Of a DNA stretch of 64,000 nt, positions 42,936 to 51,979 are shown piece by piece; position 1 is the stretch's first letter, and each line of letters begins with the position of its first letter. Both the position numbers and the translations under genes were made by a program. The stretch is taken from the NCBI RefSeq assembly GCF_902859625.1, contig NZ_CADIJX010000003.1, forward strand, positions 1-64,000, given 5' to 3'. Source of the DNA: Achromobacter pestifer (lineage in GTDB: Bacteria; Pseudomonadota; Gammaproteobacteria; Burkholderiales; Burkholderiaceae_B). A model generated the notes under the pieces. It was not told the DNA's origin. It was given only the letters and a program-made list of their open reading frames with translations, and did no database searches.

Positions 42936-44804
42936 ATGCCGCACTACCGTTCCCGCACATCGACCCACGGCCGTAACATGGCCGGCGCCCGCGCCCTGTG
43001 GCGCGCCACCGGCATGAAGGACGGAGACTTCGGCAAGCCGATCATCGCGGTCGTGAACTCGTTCACGCAGTTCGTGCCGGGCCACGTGCACCTGCGTGAC
43101 CTGGGCGCGCTGGTCGCCAAGGAAATCGAAGCTGCGGGCGGCGTTGCCAAGGAATTCAATACGATCGCCGTCGATGACGGTATCGCCATGGGCCACGGCG
43201 GCATGCTGTATTCGCTGCCGTCGCGTGAACTGATCGCCGACTCGGTCGAATACATGGTGAACGCGCATTGCGCCGACGCCATGGTCTGCATCTCGAACTG
43301 CGACAAGATCACCCCGGGGATGCTGATGGCCGCCATGCGCCTGAACATCCCGGTCGTGTTCGTGTCCGGCGGCCCGATGGAAGCGGGCAAGGTCAAGTCG
43401 CCGGTGGATGGCAAGGTCATCGCCAAGATCGACTTGATCGACGCCATGATCAAGGCCGCCGACCCGAAGGTGTCGGACGCGGAAGTCGCCGAAGTGGAAC
43501 GTAGCGCGTGCCCGACGTGCGGCTCCTGTTCCGGCATGTTCACGGCCAATTCCATGAACTGTCTGACCGAAGCCATTGGCCTGGCGCTGCCGGGCAACGG
43601 CACCATCGTGGCCACGCATGCCTGGCGCAAGGGCTTGTTCGAGCAGGCCGGCCGTCTGGTCGTGGACCTGTGCCGCCGCTACTACGTGGAAGAAGACGAA
43701 TCGGTCCTGCCGCGCAACATCGCCACCAAGAGCGCATTCCAGAACGCCATGGCGCTGGATGTGGCCATGGGCGGTTCGACCAACACCGTGCTGCATTTGC
43801 TGGCGGCAGCGCAGGAAGCGGGCGTGGACTTCACCATGGCCGACATCGACCGCATTTCGCGCAAGGTGCCGTGCCTGTGCAAGGCGGCGCCTGCCACGGA
43901 CAAATACCACATCGAAGACGTGCACCGCGCAGGCGGCATCCTGGGCATCCTGGGTGAGCTGGCGCGGGCGGACCTGCTGGATCTGTCTTGCGGCAACGTG
44001 CATAGCGGCACGCTGGGCAATGCGATCCAGAAATGGGACGTGGCCGGCGACGCAAGCGAAGAAGCGCGCAAGTTCTATCGCGCGGCGCCTGGCGGCATCC
44101 CGACCACGGTGGCATTCAGCCAGGACGCGACGTTCCTGACGCTGGATACGGATCGCCAGACGGGCTGCATCCGCAGCAAGGAAAGCGCGTATTCCAAGGA
44201 CGGCGGCCTGGCCGTGCTGTACGGCAACCTGGCCGAGAAGGGTTGCATCGTCAAGACGGCAGGCGTGGACGAGTCGCAATGGGTCTTCACGGGCCGTGCG
44301 CGCGTGTTTGAAAGCCAGGACGACGCGGTGGAAGGCATTCTGGGCGACAAGATCGTGGCGGGCGATGTGGTGGTGATCCGCTATGAAGGCCCGAAGGGCG
44401 GCCCGGGCATGCAGGAAATGCTGTATCCCACGTCGTACTTGAAGTCCAAGGGCCTGGGCAAGACTTGCGCACTGTTCACGGATGGCCGTTTTTCGGGCGG
44501 CTCGTCGGGGCTGGTGATCGGGCATGCGTCGCCGGAAGCGGCGGAAGGCGGCACGATCGGCCTGGTGGAAGAAGGTGACGTGATCGAAATCGATATTCCG
44601 AACCGGAAGATGCATCTGGCCGTTTCCGACGAGGAACTGGCGCGTCGCCGTGCAGCGATGGATGCGCGGGCGGATGGTTGGGAGCCGGTGGGGCGCGAGC
44701 GCGTGGTGTCCTTGGCGTTGCAGGCTTATGCCGCCTTGGCGACGTCGGCGGATCGCGGTGCGGTGCGGGATCTGTCGCAGTTGAAGCAGAAGGGCAAGCG
44801 GTGA
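42936..44804 (+). CDS. ilvD: Dihydroxy-acid dehydratase
   Basis: The 622-aa enzyme dehydrates 2,3-dihydroxy-isovalerate and its homologue in valine, isoleucine and leucine synthesis. Iron-sulfur cysteines are visible at Cys122 (SNCDKITPG) and Cys195 in CPTCGSCSG; the C-terminal [19 protein letters not shown] segment is typical. It is longer than sugar-acid dehydratases of the same superfamily and matches IlvD. It is monocistronic with a strong terminator after it. Confidence 0.96.
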   Translation: MPHYRSRTSTHGRNMAGARALWRATGMKDGDFGKPIIAVVNSFTQFVPGHVHLRDLGALVAKEIEAAGGVAKEFNTIAVDDGIAMGHGGMLYSLPSRELIADSVEYMVNAHCADAMVCISNCDKITPGMLMAAMRLNIPVVFVSGGPMEAGKVKSPVDGKVIAKIDLIDAMIKAADPKVSDAEVAEVERSACPTCGSCSGMFTANSMNCLTEAIGLALPGNGTIVATHAWRKGLFEQAGRLVVDLCRRYYVEEDESVLPRNIATKSAFQNAMALDVAMGGSTNTVLHLLAAAQEAGVDFTMADIDRISRKVPCLCKAAPATDKYHIEDVHRAGGILGILGELARADLLDLSCGNVHSGTLGNAIQKWDVAGDASEEARKFYRAAPGGIPTTVAFSQDATFLTLDTDRQTGCIRSKESAYSKDGGLAVLYGNLAEKGCIVKTAGVDESQWVFTGRARVFESQDDAVEGILGDKIVAGDVVVIRYEGPKGGPGMQEMLYPTSYLKSKGLGKTCALFTDGRFSGGSSGLVIGHASPEAAEGGTIGLVEEGDVIEIDIPNRKMHLAVSDEELARRRAAMDARADGWEPVGRERVVSLALQAYAALATSADRGAVRDLSQLKQKGKR

Positions 44805-44822
44805 TTGCTGTATTGCCTTGAT

Positions 44823-44857
44823 TAAAAAGCGGCGCTTGATGCGCCGCTTTTTTTTTG
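44823..44857 (+). terminator. Terminator after ilvD
   Basis: AAAAGCGGCGC pairs with GCGCCGCTTTT around a TTGAT loop (about 44825-44851), followed by nine T residues in all. It is a textbook intrinsic terminator. Confidence 0.9.
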
Positions 44858-44913
44858 CGCGGTGTGGCGGGCTCTGTTGGTGAGTTTTGTGGTGGGTGGA
44901 GACTTCGTAGGTC

Positions 44914-45073
44914 GCCCGTCGGTGGGGTCGGGCTGATGGCGCGCGCCCACGATTGCGGTCCGGAGCCTTCGCTCCGGACTGCCCCGTCGTCATCCTCGTC
45001 CGCCTTCGGCTCCCTTCGGATTCCCTCGGGCGCATCAAGGTTGCGCGCCATCAGCCCGACCCCACCGACGGGC
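44914..45073. repeat. Long-armed inverted-repeat element between ilvD and LysR
   Basis: Arms 44914-44944 and 45043-45073 are perfect 31-bp complements (GCCCGTC...GGCGCGC and its reverse complement), separated by 98 bp. Inside, GTCCGGAG and CTCCGGAC (44958-44965, 44972-44979) form another hairpin. It fills a good part of the gap from 44805 to 45367, in which no gene is supported; the remainder is GC-rich without clear signals. Overlapping open frames here are artefacts of the symmetric sequence. Confidence 0.88.
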
Positions 45074-45367
45074 TGGCGCTGTCTTGGTTTGCGCGCTGCA
45101 AGGTCGTGCTTGCTGACGAGATTTGCGTGGCCCGCCTCATGCGGCCGCGCGGGCGGCCACATTCGGCATCCGCATCCGCGGGGCGTGGTGCGGTGGTCGC
45201 TTGCGCGCTGGTGGGGAGTGTTTTTCGCGTTGTGCGCCGCGCAGCCGCCTCGTCCGCAAGATGCTGTGGAAGTCCTCAAAGGCCGCGCGCGCCGTGCGTC
45301 TCACGAACCAACACTGCGCCGATCATGGAAACCCCGATAAAATTCCTGGATCCCGCCAGGAGCCCCC

Positions 45368-46249
45368 ATGTCCCTTAATTCTGAAGCGTTGCGCCTGTTC
45401 CTTGGCGTCGTCGATGCCGGCTCCATGAGCGCCGCTGCCGAGATGCTCGGACAGACCGCGTCAGGCGTCAGTCGAGGCCTGTCGCGGCTTGAGGACGAGT
45501 TGGGCGTCATCCTCTTGAACCGCACCACGCGCCGGATGGAGTTGACCGAGGAGGGGGCGCATTTTCTTCCCAAGGCCCGCCAGATCGTGGCGTCGCTGGA
45601 AGAGGCCGAGGAATGCATGCGGATGGTGCATCAGCGGCCGGCGGGCCGGTTGCGGGTGGATGCGTCGGTGCCCGTGATGCTGCATTGCGTGGTGCCGCAC
45701 GTGGGCGAGTTCCGGCGCGAGTATCCAGAGATCACGCTGGAGCTGACCAGCAACGACCGCATCGTGGATTTGATGGAGCACCGCACGGATGTCGCGATCC
45801 GCATGGGACCGTTGACGGATTCCACGTTGCACGCACGATCGCTGCGGCCGTCACCGCGTTGGATGATGGCCAGTCCTGAGTACATCGCGCGGCGCGGGGC
45901 GCCGCAGACGGTGGAGGATCTGGCGGGGCATGAAGTGCTGGGCTTCACGCAGCCCGAGAGCCTGAACGTATGGCCGCTGAAGCATGCCGGCGGGTCCAGC
46001 TATCTGGCGACGCCGACGCTAGCTACGTCCAGCGGAGAAACGCAGCGGCAACTGGCGCTGCGGGGCGTGGGCATTGCTTGTCTGTCGGACTTCGTGGTGC
46101 GTGAGGATATTGCCGCGGGGCGGCTGGTGAAGGTGATGGAAGGCGTGTACAGCGACCATTTGCAACCCATGCACGCGGTGTATCACCGGAATACGCAATT
46201 GTCGCGGCGGATTGCGTGCTTTCTGGATTTCTTCGCGGGGCGGGTGTAG
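45368..46249 (+). CDS. LysR-family transcriptional regulator
   Basis: The 293-aa protein has a LysR winged helix (RLFLGVVDAGSMSAAAEML, QTASGVSRGLSRLEDELG) and an effector domain ending in FLDFFAGRV. It converges on the lpdA end of the large catabolic operon. It has no divergent partner within the window, so a target cannot be named from position. The ATG at 45368 directly follows the structured gap. Confidence 0.87.
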   Translation: MSLNSEALRLFLGVVDAGSMSAAAEMLGQTASGVSRGLSRLEDELGVILLNRTTRRMELTEEGAHFLPKARQIVASLEEAEECMRMVHQRPAGRLRVDASVPVMLHCVVPHVGEFRREYPEITLELTSNDRIVDLMEHRTDVAIRMGPLTDSTLHARSLRPSPRWMMASPEYIARRGAPQTVEDLAGHEVLGFTQPESLNVWPLKHAGGSSYLATPTLATSSGETQRQLALRGVGIACLSDFVVREDIAAGRLVKVMEGVYSDHLQPMHAVYHRNTQLSRRIACFLDFFAGRV

Positions 46250-46295
46250 GGCTGGGGTGATGGGGGGCTGTGAAGGGCTGCGGTGATGGGCTGCG

Positions 46296-46482
46296 GTGAT
46301 GGGTTGCGCGTGGGATGTCGGGGTTTTTTTGTCGGGCGTTTTGCGCTTCACCCATCCTACAATGCCCCGCGCCATTGCCCGCATGCGGCGATGATGCATT
46401 TGGCACCGTAGCACCGTAGGATGGGTGAAGCGCGAGAAATTGCGCGCCTGGGCGCAATCGCCCAACGCGCGCAACCCATCAC
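46296..46482. repeat. Nested REP-like pair near the lpdA end
   Basis: This is the same unit as at 14013-14191 in the opposite arrangement. Outer arms GTGATGGGTTGCGCG (46296-46310) and its complement (46468-46482) enclose inner 18-bp arms GCGCTTCACCCATCCTAC (46343-46360) and its complement (46416-46433). It sits between the LysR gene and lpdA and may act as a transcription end for both converging genes. Confidence 0.88.
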
Positions 46483-46587
46483 GCCTAAAGCACGCACCAT
46501 CACGCCTAAAGCACGCACCCATCACGCCACAAGCACACACCCATCACGCCACAAGCACACACCCCATCACGCCTCAAGCGTGCAACG
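46477..46587. repeat. Five tandem 21-23-bp units at the lpdA end
   Basis: Units begin CATCACGCC and end in GCACGCAC or GCACACAC variants at 46477, 46498, 46520, 46542 and 46565. The last overlaps the final codons and stop of lpdA (46574). They continue directly from the right arm of the REP-like element, suggesting they grew from it by slippage. Confidence 0.87.
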
Positions 46588-47983
46588 CTCTTCCAAACGC
46601 TGACAACACCGATTCGTGCAGCGTTTCCGACAAGGTGGGATGCGCGAACACGGTGTGCATCAGATCTTCCTCGGTGGTTTCCAATGATGCTGCCACGCCA
46701 TATCCCGTGATCAGCTCGGACGCCTCGGGATGGATGATGTGCGCACCCAGCAATTCGCCGGACTTGGCATCGAACACGGTCTTGACCAGACCCTGATCCT
46801 CACCCATCGCAATCGCCTTGCCGTTGCCGGCGAAGGTGAATTTTCCGACACGTATTTCGCCGCCCGACTGCGTGACGTGTTCGCGCGCGCGGGCTTCGGT
46901 CATGCCGATGCTGGCGACTTGCGGATACGAGTAGGTGCAGGCGGGAATGCGCAGCGGGTCGATGGCGTGGGTGGGCAGGCCCGCGATGGCCTCCACGCAC
47001 AACACGCCTTCGTGGCTGGCCTTGTGGGCTAGCCACGGGGCGCCGGCCACGTCGCCAATGGCGTAAACGCCGGGTTCGCCGGTGCGGCACTGAGCGTCGG
47101 TGACGATGTGGGTCTTCTCGACCTTGATGCGGGTTTTCTCCAGGCCCAGGCCCTCCACATTGCCCACGATGCCGGCGGCGACGATCACGCGGTCGACGTC
47201 CAGTTCGGTCTTCTTGCCTTGCTGGTCCAGCGTTACCTTGATGCCCGTGGCGGTTGGGGACGACGCCGTGACGGCGCATTGCGTCAGGACGCGGATGCCT
47301 TGTTTCTCGAACGCCTTGCGCGCCAGCTGCGAGATCTCGGCGTCTTCCTGCGGCAGGATTTCCGGAGTCATGTCGATCAGCGTGACATCCGACCCAATCG
47401 CCCGATAGAAGCTGGCGAACTCCGCGCCGATCGCGCCTGCGCCCACCACCAGCAACGACTTCGGGATCTCGGCGGGGGCCAGGGCCTGGCGGTATGCCCA
47501 GATGCGTTCGCCCACCGGCAAGGCCGGCAGATCACGCGCGCGCGCGCCGGTGGCCAGGATGATGTGCTTGGCCGACAGGGTGGTGCCGTTGTCCAGCGCC
47601 AGCTTGCCCGACCCCGCCAGTGTGGCGCTGGCGGCGAACACGGTCACGCCGTTCTTCTTCATTAGATGCGCCACGCCTTGGCCCAGGCGCCCGGCCACCT
47701 TGCGGGACCGCGCCACCATGGCGGCCAGGTCGGGACGGGCCTCGCCCGCACCCGTCACGCCGTAGTGCGTGGCCTCGCGGCAGGCGCGCAGCACGGTCGC
47801 GCTGTGCAGCAGCGCCTTGGTGGGAATGCAGCCCCAGTTCAGGCAGATGCCGCCCAGTTCGGCGCGTTCCACCAGCGCGACCGACATGCCTAGTTGCGTG
47901 GCACGAATGGCAGCGACGTAGCCGCCGGGGCCGCCGCCGACGACGATCAGGTCAAACACGGATTTCGTCATCGTGGGACTCAC
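46574..47983 (-). CDS. lpdA: Dihydrolipoyl dehydrogenase (E3)
   Basis: This 469-aa FAD enzyme reoxidises the lipoyl groups of E2 with NAD. The FAD motif GGGPGGYVAA, the redox pair Cys47 and Cys52 in GGICLNWGCIPTK and the C-terminal AHPTLSETLHE with the catalytic His-Glu are present. The GTG at 47983 overlaps the E2 stop in a GTGA junction; the ATG at 47971 (MTKSVFDLI) is an alternative. It is the last gene of the run and is dedicated to this complex by position. Confidence 0.93.
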   Translation of the reverse strand: MSPTMTKSVFDLIVVGGGPGGYVAAIRATQLGMSVALVERAELGGICLNWGCIPTKALLHSATVLRACREATHYGVTGAGEARPDLAAMVARSRKVAGRLGQGVAHLMKKNGVTVFAASATLAGSGKLALDNGTTLSAKHIILATGARARDLPALPVGERIWAYRQALAPAEIPKSLLVVGAGAIGAEFASFYRAIGSDVTLIDMTPEILPQEDAEISQLARKAFEKQGIRVLTQCAVTASSPTATGIKVTLDQQGKKTELDVDRVIVAAGIVGNVEGLGLEKTRIKVEKTHIVTDAQCRTGEPGVYAIGDVAGAPWLAHKASHEGVLCVEAIAGLPTHAIDPLRIPACTYSYPQVASIGMTEARAREHVTQSGGEIRVGKFTFAGNGKAIAMGEDQGLVKTVFDAKSGELLGAHIIHPEASELITGYGVAASLETTEEDLMHTVFAHPTLSETLHESVLSAFGRALHA

Positions 47984-49263
47984 AACAGGATGCGCACAGG
48001 GTTTTCGATCAGCGTGCGAAAGGCGGCCAGCCAGCGCGCGCCCACAGCGCCATCGACCGCGCGGTGGTCGGCCGACAGTGTGACCGTCATGACGGTGGCG
48101 GCGGTGATGTCGCCGTTCTCGCCCACCACGGGCCGGCGTTCGGCCGCGCCCACGGCCAGAATGGCGGCCTGCGGCGGATTGATGATCGCGGCAAATTGGC
48201 TGATGCCGTACATGCCCAGGTTGCTGACCGTCAGAGAACCCCCGGTGAATTCCTCGGGTTTCAAGCGGTTGATCTTGGCGCGTCCCGCCAGTTCGACGAT
48301 TTCGCTCGCAATGGCGGATAGCGGCTTCACGTCCGCGCCGCGCACGATGGGCGTGACCAGGCCGCCGTCGGTCGCAACGGCCACCGAGATATCGGCGCCC
48401 GCGTGAAACTCGATGGCATCTTCATGCCAGCTGACATTTACTTCGGGCACTTCACGCAGCGCCAGCGCGGCGGCGCGCACGATGAAATCATTGACCGACA
48501 GTTTCACCGCGCCACCGTGATTGGCCTGCGCGCGCAGAGCCAGCAGCGCGTCCATCCGGCAATCCACGGACAAGTAGAAGTGCGGCACGTGCTGCTTGCT
48601 TTCGGTCAGGCGGCGGGCGATGGCGCGGCGCATGCCGGTATGCGGCACGCGACGGGCCGCGGGGCGGCCAGCCAACGGCGCCGCTGCGGCGACGGCGGGT
48701 GCGCGGTCCCGCGCGGCTTCGACGTCGCGGCGCACGATGCGGCCATGCGGGCCAGTGCCCGTCACGCCCAGCAGGTCCACATGCCATTGCGCGGCCAGGC
48801 GACGGGCCAACGGGCTGGCGAACAGGCGGCCACCGTCAGGGGCGGCCGCGGGCTTGGCAGCGGCCGGCGTGGCGTCGGTGGCGGCCACGGGCTTGGCAGC
48901 GGCTGGCGTGACGTCGGTGGTGGCTGTGGCGGTAGCGGGAGCCGTGGCGGAAATCGGTGCGGCAGGTGCGGCCGCGCCGGCATGCTCAGCCAGCGCACGA
49001 TCGATCGCTGATGCATCGTCGCCTTCGGCCAGCAGCGCGCCGATCACGGTATTGATCGGTACCGATGCGGCGCCGGCCTGCACCACGATACGACCCAGCA
49101 CGCCCGCATGTTCGGCGTTGATCTCGACGATGGCTTTTTCGGTTTCGATTTCAGCCAGGGCATCGCCGACGGCAACCGTGTCGCCTTCTTTCTTGAGCCA
49201 CTGGTGCAGGTTGCCGCCGGACGTATCGGCAGCAACGGAGGGGAGCTTGATAAGGTGTGCCAC
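47980..49263 (-). CDS. Dihydrolipoamide acyltransferase (E2)
   Basis: The 427-aa E2 has one N-terminal lipoyl domain with the lipoylated Lys in EIETEKAIVEI, an Ala/Pro/Thr-rich flexible linker (about 85-150), an E3-binding domain (FASPLARRLA...GPHGRIVRRDV) and a catalytic acyltransferase domain with the HRAVDG active site (about residues 392-397). The GTG start at 49263 has AGGAAG upstream. It works with the fused E1 and LpdA to oxidise a 2-oxoacid or acetoin-like substrate. The linker has near-repeat AAAKPVAATDATPAAAKP. Confidence 0.93.
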   Translation of the reverse strand: MAHLIKLPSVAADTSGGNLHQWLKKEGDTVAVGDALAEIETEKAIVEINAEHAGVLGRIVVQAGAASVPINTVIGALLAEGDDASAIDRALAEHAGAAAPAAPISATAPATATATTDVTPAAAKPVAATDATPAAAKPAAAPDGGRLFASPLARRLAAQWHVDLLGVTGTGPHGRIVRRDVEAARDRAPAVAAAAPLAGRPAARRVPHTGMRRAIARRLTESKQHVPHFYLSVDCRMDALLALRAQANHGGAVKLSVNDFIVRAAALALREVPEVNVSWHEDAIEFHAGADISVAVATDGGLVTPIVRGADVKPLSAIASEIVELAGRAKINRLKPEEFTGGSLTVSNLGMYGISQFAAIINPPQAAILAVGAAERRPVVGENGDITAATVMTVTLSADHRAVDGAVGARWLAAFRTLIENPVRILL

Positions 49264-49273
49264 GATGTTCTTC

Positions 49274-49762
49274 CTAGTTTGCGGCGACGGACAGATCGGG
49301 CCGGTAGGCGGCGGGGTCGTCGTACTCGACCAGTTCCAGCACATTGCCTTCCGGATCGCGGAAGAAGGCCAGCCAGGTGCCGGGGCGGACTTCCATTGGT
49401 GCGGGCGCGCTGTCGAACACGACGCCCTTGGATTGCAGGTCCTGCACCACGCTGGCCAGATCGCGCACGATGAAGGTCAGGTAGGTGGTGCCCTGGCGGT
49501 CCAGGATCGTCGTGCCGCGCACGGCGGCCTCGGGCGCCACGCTGGGCTGCAACAGCTTGATGCGTTCACCGTAAGACGTTTGCAGCCGCGCGACGTCGTA
49601 GCCGTGAGTCGTCAGGCCGGTGGCTCGCGCCTTGTCGGCAGGGACGCTGACACGGTTGACGAGCGTCAGGCCCACCACGTCCGTATAGAACGCCAGCAGT
49701 GCGTCCAGATTCTTGCAGCACAGGCCGACTTCCATCGGCACGGTCATGGATAGCGCGCTCAT
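49274..49762 (-). CDS. VOC-superfamily (glyoxalase-like) protein
   Basis: The 162-aa protein has the paired beta-alpha-beta-beta-beta modules of vicinal-oxygen-chelate proteins, with a final metal-ligand-like Glu in GNVLELVEYDDP. It may isomerise, epimerise or cleave an intermediate. It overlaps the E1 stop by 4 bp (ATGA) and lies 10 bp before E2, so it is firmly embedded in the dehydrogenase operon, which is unusual. The reaction is unknown. Confidence 0.83.
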   Translation of the reverse strand: MSALSMTVPMEVGLCCKNLDALLAFYTDVVGLTLVNRVSVPADKARATGLTTHGYDVARLQTSYGERIKLLQPSVAPEAAVRGTTILDRQGTTYLTFIVRDLASVVQDLQSKGVVFDSAPAPMEVRPGTWLAFFRDPEGNVLELVEYDDPAAYRPDLSVAAN

Positions 49763-51942
49763 GCCTGTTCTCCCAGATCGGCCAGCACGTCGGCCAGCCC
49801 TGCCAGCACTTCCTCGGTATCGGCGAACGCCGCCCGTTCCAGTACCTTGGAGATGCTGGGCGATGCCTCGCCGCCCGTCACGCGCTTGATCGGCTGATCC
49901 AGCCAATCGAAGTAGCGGCGTTGGATCTCGTCGGCCAGCATGGCGCCGTAGGACGTGCCGCGCGCGCCTTGCTCCACGATCAGCACGTTATTGGTTTTCT
50001 GGATGCTGGCGCCGATGGTGTCCCAGTCCAGGCTGGCGCGGTCCAGCGTGCGCAAGTCGATCACTTCGGCGTCCACGCCGGCTTGCTCGGCGGCCTTCAG
50101 CGCGCGGCTGACCATCGACAGGTAGGTCAGGATGGTGACCTTGCTGCCTTCGCGGCGCACGCGGGCGCGGCCGAACGGGATGGCGTAGTCCAGGTCGTCG
50201 ACGGGGACTTCACCGGACGAGGCATACAGATCCACGTGTTCGATGACCAGCACCGGGTCCTTCGAGGCCAGCGCGGTGTTCATCAGGCCAACGTACTCAT
50301 ACGGCGTGGACGGCGCCACGATGCGCCAGCCGGGCGCGGTGGCGAAGATGCCGGCCGGGTCCATCGAGTGCTGCGAGCCGTAGCCCGTGCCCATCGCGAT
50401 CTTGGTGCGCAGCACGAAGGGCACATCGATGTCGCCGCCGAACATGTGGCGTGCCTTGCCGATCTGGTTGAAGATCTGATCGGCCGCGACCCACATGAAA
50501 TCCGGGTACATGAATTCGACGATGGGCTTGTAGCGCCCATCCATGGCCAGACCGCCGCCCAGGCCAGCAAAGGCATTTTCAGAGATCGGGGTGCCCAGCA
50601 CGCGGTCGGGGTATTTGTCCTTCAGGCCGCGCGTGGCGCCGTTGGTGCCGCCCTTCAGGCGGTGGACGTCTTCGCCCAGCACGACGACGCCGCCATCGGT
50701 TTCCATGCGCCGGTCCAGCACGTCAGCCACGGCGTCGACGAATTTGCGTTCGACACGGGCGCCCGTGTAGTCGGCGGCGTCCTGGTAGCGCAGGCCGGCC
50801 AGTTCGGCGCCATCGCTGCGCAAGCCCACGTCGCGGAAGTCGGGGCTGGGCCACAGGTCGGCGCGCACGCGGCGGCGGCCGCCGTCGGCGGCTTCGGTCA
50901 GACGGCCGCAGACGTCCTTCATCACGTCTTTGCAGCGCTGGCGCAGCGCATCCACTTCGGCTTGTGTGATCAATTGGCGGCCGACCATTTCGGTGGCGAT
51001 CTTGTCCAGCGGATCGCGGCGGCGCCACTGCGCTTCCTCGTCCTTCGTGCGGTAGCCGAAGGCGCTGCCGGGGAAGGGGCCGTTCTGGTGGAAGAAGCGG
51101 TACACGTCCACTTCCACGATGGTCGGGCCATTGCCCGCGCGCATGTGCGCCACCGCTTCGGACATGGCCAGGTGAACGGCCAGCGGGTCCATGCCGTCGA
51201 CTTTCCACGACGGAATATTGAATGCCAGGCCGCGTGCGGACAGGCGCGGTTCCGCGGTGGATTCTTCCACCGTGGTCGACACGGCGTAGCGGTTGTTTTC
51301 GATGAAGAAGCACAGCGGCGTCTTCCATGCGGCGGTCAGGTTCATCGTTTCCAGCACGGAACCGATGTTCACCGCGCCGTCGCCGAAATAGGTCACGGCC
51401 ACGCGGTCGGTGCCGGCGTGCTTGTGCGCCCAGCCCGCGCCCGCGGCCAGCGGCACGCCGCCGCCCACGATGGCGTTGGTGCCCAGTGCGCCAGCTTCCA
51501 GCCAACGCAGGTGCATGCTGCCCCCACGGCCACGGCAATAGCCTTGGGCCAGGCCCATGATTTCGGCCAGGGTCTTTTGCAGGACGTCGTCGATGGCAGG
51601 CGTCAGCGGGTTGCGCGGGTCCAGACCCAGCGGGGCGACATGCTGCAATGCCTTGGCCAGGAACTGGTGGTGGCCGCGGTGCGAGCCGTTGATCTGGTCG
51701 CCCGCGCCCAGCGCCAGCACCGAACCGACGGCGCCGCCTTCCTGGCCCACCGACGAGTGCGCGGGGCCGTGCACCAGGCCTTCGGCGGCCAGGTCCAGCA
51801 CGGCCTCTTCAAAGGCGCGGATCCAGTGCAGCTGGGTCAGCATGGTGCCGAGCAGGGCGGGGTCCGCCTGCTGCCAGTCCTTTGCGTCGACCGTCAGTTG
51901 CCGCCAAGGCGCTTGGGGCTCAAGCGATTGGTAGGTGGCCAT
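49759..51942 (-). CDS. Fused E1 alpha/beta subunit of a thiamine-dependent 2-oxoacid dehydrogenase
   Basis: The 727-aa protein joins in one chain the two E1 subunits that are separate in most branched-chain, acetoin and pyruvate dehydrogenases. The alpha part (about 30-375) has the thiamine diphosphate motif from GDG (187-189) to NN (216-217). The beta part (about 393-715) starts with RKFVDAVADVLDRRM and has the ENAFAGLGGGLAMDGRYKPIVE-like stretch split near residue 450. It feeds acyl groups to E2 encoded two genes on. Substrate could be acetoin, pyruvate or a longer 2-oxoacid. Confidence 0.92.
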   Translation of the reverse strand: MATYQSLEPQAPWRQLTVDAKDWQQADPALLGTMLTQLHWIRAFEEAVLDLAAEGLVHGPAHSSVGQEGGAVGSVLALGAGDQINGSHRGHHQFLAKALQHVAPLGLDPRNPLTPAIDDVLQKTLAEIMGLAQGYCRGRGGSMHLRWLEAGALGTNAIVGGGVPLAAGAGWAHKHAGTDRVAVTYFGDGAVNIGSVLETMNLTAAWKTPLCFFIENNRYAVSTTVEESTAEPRLSARGLAFNIPSWKVDGMDPLAVHLAMSEAVAHMRAGNGPTIVEVDVYRFFHQNGPFPGSAFGYRTKDEEAQWRRRDPLDKIATEMVGRQLITQAEVDALRQRCKDVMKDVCGRLTEAADGGRRRVRADLWPSPDFRDVGLRSDGAELAGLRYQDAADYTGARVERKFVDAVADVLDRRMETDGGVVVLGEDVHRLKGGTNGATRGLKDKYPDRVLGTPISENAFAGLGGGLAMDGRYKPIVEFMYPDFMWVAADQIFNQIGKARHMFGGDIDVPFVLRTKIAMGTGYGSQHSMDPAGIFATAPGWRIVAPSTPYEYVGLMNTALASKDPVLVIEHVDLYASSGEVPVDDLDYAIPFGRARVRREGSKVTILTYLSMVSRALKAAEQAGVDAEVIDLRTLDRASLDWDTIGASIQKTNNVLIVEQGARGTSYGAMLADEIQRRYFDWLDQPIKRVTGGEASPSISKVLERAAFADTEEVLAGLADVLADLGEQA

Positions 51943-51979
51943 GAGTGAATCTCCAGAATGTTTTTAAGCGTCGGTGCGG

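Noticed and set aside
42891-45038. Minus-strand 715-codon open frame opposite ilvD
   Set aside because: Shadow of ilvD extended into the long inverted repeat.
46477-46587. Possible CRISPR array
   Set aside because: The units are contiguous tandem repeats without unique spacers, and no cas gene is near.
46425-46796. Apparent gene with HATSTHP-type repeats
   Set aside because: It is the tandem repeat read as protein and runs opposite lpdA.
49699-51948. Plus-strand 749-codon open frame opposite the fused E1 gene
   Set aside because: Shadow of E1 with His/Gln-rich low-information sequence.
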